From positions 5,190,501 to 5,254,500 of the forward strand of contig NZ_CP089211.1 in assembly GCF_021183825.1 (NCBI RefSeq): a stretch of 64,000 bases of DNA, read 5' to 3'. Each line of letters begins with the position of its first letter. The stretch's first letter is position 1. This DNA is from Sinomicrobium kalidii. GTDB taxonomy: Bacteria; Bacteroidota; Bacteroidia; Flavobacteriales; Flavobacteriaceae. The position numbers and the translations under genes were made by a program. Below, in pieces: positions 59,119 to 64,000 of the stretch. The notes beneath the pieces were generated by a model. That model was not told the origin of the DNA, did no database searches, and saw nothing but the letters and a program-made list of their open reading frames with translations.

Positions 59119-61566
59119 ATGAAAGTTTTAAAATTCGGAGGATCTTCCGTAGCCGATGCTGAACGCATAAAATTGGTAAAAAAAATCGTAGAAAACAACG
59201 CCAAAGACAATAAACAAATAATTGTTGTCTCTGCCTTCGGGGGTGTTACCGACCTCCTGCTCCGGGCAGCCGACCAGGCTTCTTTGCGCGATGAGAATTA
59301 TACGCAAATTCTGGAACAACTCGAAAAACATCATCTGACTACCATACAGGAACTGCTCCCTGTGGCTTCTCAGAGCAAGGCATTGAGTGCAGTAAAGCGG
59401 GAGCTCAACACCCTGGAAACCCTGCTGGAAGGTGCCTTTCTGATTGGAGAGACCACTCCCAAATTGCTGGATAAAATACTGGGATACGGCGAACTTCTGT
59501 CGTCATACATCATCAGTGAATTCTTTATTTCCGAAGGACTGGACTGCATCCACAAAGACAGCAGAACACTAATCCGGACTGATGAAAATTACGGTAAGGC
59601 CGCAGTAGATTTTAAAGAGACCGATCACCGTTGTGAAACCTATTTCGGAACAGTTACCTACAAAGTTATTGTGGTCCCCGGTTTTGTGGCGGCCTCGGCC
59701 GGAGGGAACACCACTACCCTGGGGAGAGGCGGTTCGGACTATACTGCCGCCATCATGGCAGGGGCCGTAAACGCTTCCGTTCTGGAAATATGGACCGATG
59801 TGAGCGGCATGTACACCGCCAACCCGAAACTGGTCAAACAGGCCTTTGCTATTCCCGATATCTCTTATGAAGAAGCTATGGAGCTTTCCCACTTCGGGGC
59901 CAAGGTGCTGTACCCGCCCACAATACAACCTGTACTTTCCAGGGGCATCCCCGTTCATATCAGGAATACGTTCAATCCCGAAGAAAAAGGTACCCGGATA
60001 CGAAAAAATACCAACGGTGCGGCCCGTCCGGTAAGAGGGATCAGCCATATAGCCAATATAGCGCTCCTGTCGCTGGAAGGCAGTGGTATGGTGGGCATTT
60101 CGGGAATATCCAAACGCTTCTTCGAGGTGCTTTCCCTTCACAATATCAATGTGGCCCTGATCACCCAGGCCTCTTCAGAACATTCCATCTGTATCGGAAT
60201 AGCAGAAAGTGATATGCAAAAAGCGGAAAAAGCTATTAACGAAGCATTCGAATATGAAATGGCCGCCGGAAAAATAAACCCCGTCGTCGTAGAACACAAC
60301 CTCGCTATCGTGGCACTGGTCGGCGATAACATGAAAAGCCACCAGGGGCTCAGCGGCAAGATGTTCAGTGCTCTCGGACAAAACAACGTAAATATCAGGG
60401 CCATTGCACAAGGGGCTTCCGAGAGGAACATCTCCGCAGTGATCGACAAAGCTGACGTTAAAAAAGCCCTGAACACCCTCCATGAGCGTTTCTTTGAGGA
60501 TAATGTAAAACAACTCAATATCTTTGTGATGGGTGTGGGCAATGTGGGAGAAAAATTCCTGAACCAGGTCGACCAGCAAAAAAAATATCTCAGGGAAAAG
60601 CTAAAGCTGAATATCAGGGTTGTTGCGCTTTCCAATTCCCGGAAAATGTATTTTGAAGACGGAGGTATTGCGCTCAAAAACTGGAAAACACTCCTCGATA
60701 ACGGGGAAACCGCCGATAAAGAAAAGTTTTTCGAGAAGGTAAAAGCTATGAACCTGCGAAACAGCATTTTTGTAGATAATACAGCAAGCGATATTGTTGC
60801 GGGTACATACGCCGGTTACCTGAAAAACAGCATAGCCGTGGTAACCTGTAACAAAATAGCCTGTTCTTCTGACCTGGAACACTATTCCGAACTGAAAAAC
60901 CTTTCCAGGAAATACAACGCCCCTTTCCTTTTTGAAACCAATGTAGGTGCCGGCCTTCCTGTTATCGACACCCTGAAAAACCTGATCGCTTCCGGCGATA
61001 AAGTGAATAAGATCCAGGCCGTATTGTCCGGTAGCCTTAACTTTGTTTTCAATAATTTTGACGATAAGAGTTCTTTTGAAGAAGTGGTTAAACAGGCACA
61101 GAAGGAAGGATATACCGAACCGGACCCTAAAATTGACCTCAGTGGTATCGACGTAATGCGAAAAATACTCATCCTGGCGAGGGAAAGCGGGTACGAACTG
61201 GAAATCGACGATATAGAAAACGAGTCCTTCCTTCCTCAGGAAACCCTGGACACCGCATCGGCAGACGATTTTTTTACATCGCTTGTAAAACACAAATCCC
61301 ATTTTGACAATATATATGCAGAAGCCGCCGAAAATGAATGCAGACTGAAATATGTGGCTCAGTTTGAAAACGGGAAGGCCAGTGTGGGCCTTCAGCATAT
61401 CCCGAAAGACCACCCTTTCTACAACCTGGAAGGAAAAGACAACATTGTGCTGTTCTATACCGAAAGGTATAACGAACAACCTCTCCTCATCAAAGGGGCA
61501 GGTGCCGGTGCAGATGTTACCGCATCGGGTATTTTTGCAGATATCATCCGGGCAGGTAATTTTTAA
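59119..61566 (+). CDS. thrA: Bifunctional aspartate kinase / homoserine dehydrogenase
   Basis: An 815-residue fusion for steps one and three of threonine synthesis. The kinase domain begins KVLKFGGSSVADAERI and contains GRGGSDYTAAIMAGAV; tandem ACT domains occupy ~310-460 (SGMVGISGISKRFFEVLS, SGKMFSALGQNNVNIRAIAQ) and should mediate Thr feedback. The homoserine dehydrogenase starts near 470 (IFVMGVGNVGEKFLNQV) and carries ETNVGAGLPVIDTL and SGSLNFVFN. First gene of the thr operon, preceded by a candidate attenuator. Confidence 0.96.
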   Translation: MKVLKFGGSSVADAERIKLVKKIVENNAKDNKQIIVVSAFGGVTDLLLRAADQASLRDENYTQILEQLEKHHLTTIQELLPVASQSKALSAVKRELNTLETLLEGAFLIGETTPKLLDKILGYGELLSSYIISEFFISEGLDCIHKDSRTLIRTDENYGKAAVDFKETDHRCETYFGTVTYKVIVVPGFVAASAGGNTTTLGRGGSDYTAAIMAGAVNASVLEIWTDVSGMYTANPKLVKQAFAIPDISYEEAMELSHFGAKVLYPPTIQPVLSRGIPVHIRNTFNPEEKGTRIRKNTNGAARPVRGISHIANIALLSLEGSGMVGISGISKRFFEVLSLHNINVALITQASSEHSICIGIAESDMQKAEKAINEAFEYEMAAGKINPVVVEHNLAIVALVGDNMKSHQGLSGKMFSALGQNNVNIRAIAQGASERNISAVIDKADVKKALNTLHERFFEDNVKQLNIFVMGVGNVGEKFLNQVDQQKKYLREKLKLNIRVVALSNSRKMYFEDGGIALKNWKTLLDNGETADKEKFFEKVKAMNLRNSIFVDNTASDIVAGTYAGYLKNSIAVVTCNKIACSSDLEHYSELKNLSRKYNAPFLFETNVGAGLPVIDTLKNLIASGDKVNKIQAVLSGSLNFVFNNFDDKSSFEEVVKQAQKEGYTEPDPKIDLSGIDVMRKILILARESGYELEIDDIENESFLPQETLDTASADDFFTSLVKHKSHFDNIYAEAAENECRLKYVAQFENGKASVGLQHIPKDHPFYNLEGKDNIVLFYTERYNEQPLLIKGAGAGADVTASGIFADIIRAGNF

Positions 61567-61584
61567 AACGATCTTACATTCTCG

Positions 61585-61610
61585 TAAAGACACACGGCCA
61601 TGTGTCTCTA
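61585..61610. repeat. REP-like palindrome between thrA and thrB
   Basis: An imperfect inverted repeat, TAAAGACACACGG / CCATGTGTCTCTA, with two mismatches. It is similar in layout (TAnAGACA...TGTCTCTA) to the palindrome in the RAYT gene at 39449-39472. Confidence 0.6.
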
Positions 61611-61634
61611 TCCGAGACGTAATAAAAAAACATT

Positions 61635-62558
61635 ATGAACGAAATAAGAATTTTTTGCCCGGCTACCATCGCCAATGTCTCCTGCGGATTTGACGTACTG
61701 GGGCTTTGCCTCGACAATGTAGGTGACGAAATGGTGATACGCAAGACCGGAAACGGTAAGGTGACCATTTCCAGGATCGAAGGCCAGGACCTGCCCCTTG
61801 ACCCGGAGAAAAATGTAGCCGGGGTTGCTGCCCTGGCTATGCTAAAGGCCCTGGGAAGCGTACAGGGATTTGACATTGATATCTACAAGAAAATAAAACC
61901 CGGCAGCGGCATTGGCAGTAGTGCCGCCAGTGCCGCAGGGGCGGTATTCGGTATCAACAAACTGCTCGGGGAGCCCTTGTCCGTCAAGGAGCTTATCCCC
62001 TTTGCCATGGAAGGTGAAGAGCTGGCAAGCGGAGCACTCCATGCCGATAATGTAGCCCCTGCCCTTTTGGGCGGTTTTTCCCTGGTGCGAAGCTATGAAC
62101 CGCTGGATGTGGTAAAATTGCACACTCCCGGGGCACTTTATGCATCCATTATCCATCCGCAGATCGAGGTAAAAACGGCAGATGCCCGTTCCGTATTAAA
62201 ACATTCCGTACCCTTGAAAAAAGCCATCCAGCAATGGGGCAATGTGGGCGGATTGGTAAGCGGACTTTACACCGAAGATTACGATCTCATTGCCCGATCC
62301 CTCCACGACGGGATTATCGAACCGCTGCGGAGTCTGCTTATTCCCCGGTTTATGGAAGTCAAAGAGGCGGCCCTCACGGCAGGAGCCCTTGGCAGCGGAA
62401 TATCGGGCTCAGGGCCTTCCATATTTGCGTTGAGCAAGGGAGAAGATACCGCCAAAAAAGTGGCAGAAGCCATGGCCGGGGTCTATGCCGACTCCGACGT
62501 GGCATTCGACATACACATTTCCGGTATAAATCCTGAAGGCGTAAGGGTATTGTCATAA
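61635..62558 (+). CDS. thrB: Homoserine kinase
   Basis: A 307-residue GHMP kinase that phosphorylates L-homoserine. The ATP loop is KPGSGIGSSAASAAGAVFG (88-106); the N-terminus (IFCPATIANVSCGFDVLGL) and SGISGSGPSIFAL are further family signatures. Second gene of the thr operon, 68 bp after thrA with a REP-like palindrome in the gap. Confidence 0.95.
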   Translation: MNEIRIFCPATIANVSCGFDVLGLCLDNVGDEMVIRKTGNGKVTISRIEGQDLPLDPEKNVAGVAALAMLKALGSVQGFDIDIYKKIKPGSGIGSSAASAAGAVFGINKLLGEPLSVKELIPFAMEGEELASGALHADNVAPALLGGFSLVRSYEPLDVVKLHTPGALYASIIHPQIEVKTADARSVLKHSVPLKKAIQQWGNVGGLVSGLYTEDYDLIARSLHDGIIEPLRSLLIPRFMEVKEAALTAGALGSGISGSGPSIFALSKGEDTAKKVAEAMAGVYADSDVAFDIHISGINPEGVRVLS

Positions 62559-62577
62559 AACTTAAAACCGCGTATAT

Positions 62578-63138
62578 ATGAACAACTACGGGGAAAAAAG
62601 TAGTTTTTATGTTTTTACGGGCGGGCCGGGATCGGGAAAGACCACTACCCTGCTGGCGCTTCAAAAGCACGGGTATGACCACGTACCCGAAGTAGCCAGG
62701 AAGATCATCCGGGAGCAAATGGACAGAAACGGCGATGCCCTGCCCTGGAAAAACAGGCAAAAATACAGGGACCTTATGCTGGACCGGTCAGTGGACTCTT
62801 ATTTGTCGGCCAGGCAGCATCATGAAGAAAAACCGTTGTTTTTTGACCGCGGGATTCCCGATACCCTGGCCTATTCTATTCTTGAGGATATCCCTGCTTC
62901 CGAAAAACTGGAAACCGATGTCAACACCTATCGTTATCATTCCAAAGTGTTTATATTTCCTCCATGGGAAGAGATCTACAGAACCGACGGTGAACGGAAA
63001 CAGGATTTTGAAGAGGCCCTGAAGACCTACGAAGTGATGACGGAGACCTATGCCCGGCTGAACTATAAACCGGTAGTGCTTCCCAAAACCAATGTGGAAG
63101 AACGCGTAAAATTTATATTGAAACATCTCAACTTGTAA
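62578..63138 (+). CDS. P-loop ATPase (AAA_28 family) in the thr operon
   Basis: A 186-residue nucleotide-binding protein with Walker A GGPGSGKT at 15-22, followed by VPEVARKIIREQ, FFDRGIPDTLAYSIL and PPWEEIYRTDGERKQDFEEA. AAA_28 proteins resemble small kinases and their substrates are mostly unknown. It starts 19 bp after thrB and ends 6 bp before thrC, so it is co-transcribed with them. A role in threonine synthesis is not established. Confidence 0.85.
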   Translation: MNNYGEKSSFYVFTGGPGSGKTTTLLALQKHGYDHVPEVARKIIREQMDRNGDALPWKNRQKYRDLMLDRSVDSYLSARQHHEEKPLFFDRGIPDTLAYSILEDIPASEKLETDVNTYRYHSKVFIFPPWEEIYRTDGERKQDFEEALKTYEVMTETYARLNYKPVVLPKTNVEERVKFILKHLNL

Positions 63139-63144
63139 AAAAGA

Positions 63145-64000
63145 ATGAATTACAACAGCTTAAACCATAAAAGTAAAACTGCTTCCTTCAGGGAGGCCGT
63201 GATAAGGGGACTTGCCCCGGACAAGGGTTTATATTTCCCGGAATCTGTAACGGCATTAGATACGGCAAGCATCAAAGCCCTGGAGAATCTCCCTGACGAA
63301 GAAATTGCCTACCGGGCCATTAAACAGTTTGCAGGTGATGAAATTCCGGAAGGAGAACTCCGCAATATCGTCAGGGAAACACTGTCCTTTGAATTCCCGC
63401 TACGGGAAATTGAAGACAACGTGTATGCCCTGGAACTTTTTCACGGCCCTACAATGGCCTTTAAAGACGTGGGCGCCCGCTTTATGGCGCGGTGCCTCGG
63501 CTATTTTAACAGGAACAAAAAACAGGACGGCGGAAAAGTAAACGTATTGGTGGCCACTTCGGGCGATACGGGAGGTGCGGTAGCCAGCGGGTTCCTGGGC
63601 GTAAAAGGCGTAAATGTGGTGATCCTCTATCCGAAGGGCAAGGTAAGCGATATACAGGAAAGACAACTCACCACATTAGGACAAAACATCACTGCCCTGG
63701 AAGTGAACGGCACGTTTGACGACTGCCAGGATATGGTGAAAACTGCTTTTCTGGACGAAGGACTCAGGGAAAAGAACCTCACTTCGGCCAATTCGATAAA
63801 TGTAGCCCGGTGGCTCCCGCAGATGTTTTATTTCTTTTTTGCCTACAAACAGTTAAAAGATAAAAACAAAGATGTGGTCTTTGCCGTACCCAGCGGAAAT
63901 TTCGGCAATATCTGTGCAGGGATCATGGCCCACAGGCTCGGAATGCCGGCATACCATTTCGTTGCCGCCACGAACATTAATGACACTGTTCCGCAATACC
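63145..64000 (+). CDS. thrC: Threonine synthase (partial, runs off the window)
   Basis: The first 285 codons of a PLP enzyme that converts O-phosphohomoserine to threonine. The PLP lysine is K107 in LFHGPTMAFKDVGARF; LVATSGDTGGAVASGFLGVKG (shortened: ATSGDTGGAVASGF) and PSGNFGNICAGIMA are cofactor-binding parts. The start ATG 63145 is 6 bp after the ATPase gene. The frame is open to position 64000, so the C-terminus lies outside. Confidence 0.95.
   Translation, partial: MNYNSLNHKSKTASFREAVIRGLAPDKGLYFPESVTALDTASIKALENLPDEEIAYRAIKQFAGDEIPEGELRNIVRETLSFEFPLREIEDNVYALELFHGPTMAFKDVGARFMARCLGYFNRNKKQDGGKVNVLVATSGDTGGAVASGFLGVKGVNVVILYPKGKVSDIQERQLTTLGQNITALEVNGTFDDCQDMVKTAFLDEGLREKNLTSANSINVARWLPQMFYFFFAYKQLKDKNKDVVFAVPSGNFGNICAGIMAHRLGMPAYHFVAATNINDTVPQY

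Noticed and set aside
1..64000. CRISPR array, prophage or complete insertion sequence
   Set aside because: No regularly spaced direct repeats with unique spacers, no phage structural genes, and the only transposase-like gene is a RAYT without IS ends.

Overview
The window is a contiguous piece of a Bacteroidota chromosome, most likely from a marine or soil Flavobacteriaceae. The evidence is TonB-dependent receptors with CarboxypepD_reg domains, an ECF sigma/FecR/TonB-receptor/DUF4249 cassette, a bacillithiol-type YtxJ, both ClpB and ClpC, weak or absent Shine-Dalgarno sequences, and repeated matches to the Bacteroidota -7 promoter motif TAnnTTTG. I cannot name the species from sequence alone. 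I saw no rRNA, tRNA, CRISPR array, complete insertion sequence or prophage.

Region by region. 1-3.7 kb: a partial secreted protein, then two paralogous PEP-mutase/isocitrate-lyase family enzymes on either side of a Crp/Fnr regulator. 3.7-8.7 kb: a class I terpene synthase, a nested 21-bp/105-bp minisatellite, a fibronectin-III-like protein, a DUF418 membrane protein and a ProC-like dehydrogenase. 8.9-15.5 kb: a small-molecule response region with a GlxA-type AraC regulator, three SRPBCC proteins in tandem, an F420-reductase-like protein, an HxlR regulator divergent from an SMR pump, a VOC protein and a CFA-like methyltransferase. 15.5-20.2 kb: a TonB-dependent siderophore-type receptor and a PD40 lipoprotein, flanked by two small double-glycine-leader peptides, one of which has eight cysteines in its core. 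20.2-27.9 kb: an AraC regulator divergent from an Old Yellow Enzyme, then a sigma/anti-sigma/outer-membrane-receptor/lipoprotein cassette. 28.2-32.0 kb: a SlyD-like isomerase, a D-threonine-aldolase-like enzyme, and an ArsR-VOC-SRPBCC-SRPBCC cluster with a doubled operator around its promoter.

32.3-42.8 kb is fatty-acid degradation: an acyl-CoA ligase, a GH29 fucosidase, a MarR regulator behind a 26-bp perfect palindrome, then fadN-fadA-fadE in the order known from Bacillus subtilis but interrupted by a REP-associated tyrosine transposase (RAYT). 42.8-53.2 kb holds housekeeping and proteostasis genes (ytxJ, clpB, a TPR protein, gyrA, clpC). 53.3-58.8 kb: a RimB-RimK fusion, a small unknown protein, histidine ammonia-lyase and bifunctional NAD(P)HX repair enzyme. 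58.9-64 kb: the threonine operon thrA-thrB-(AAA ATPase)-thrC, the last gene running off the window.

The most interesting signals are: (i) a candidate Thr/Ile attenuator upstream of thrA, with promoter, a short ORF ending in an Ile/Thr run, and a hairpin; (ii) two orphan double-glycine peptides around a TonB receptor; (iii) a RAYT inside the beta-oxidation operon whose own reading frame contains a REP-like palindrome similar to one in the thrA-thrB gap; (iv) the 21-bp minisatellite with 105-bp higher-order structure; and (v) several well-placed palindromic operators.
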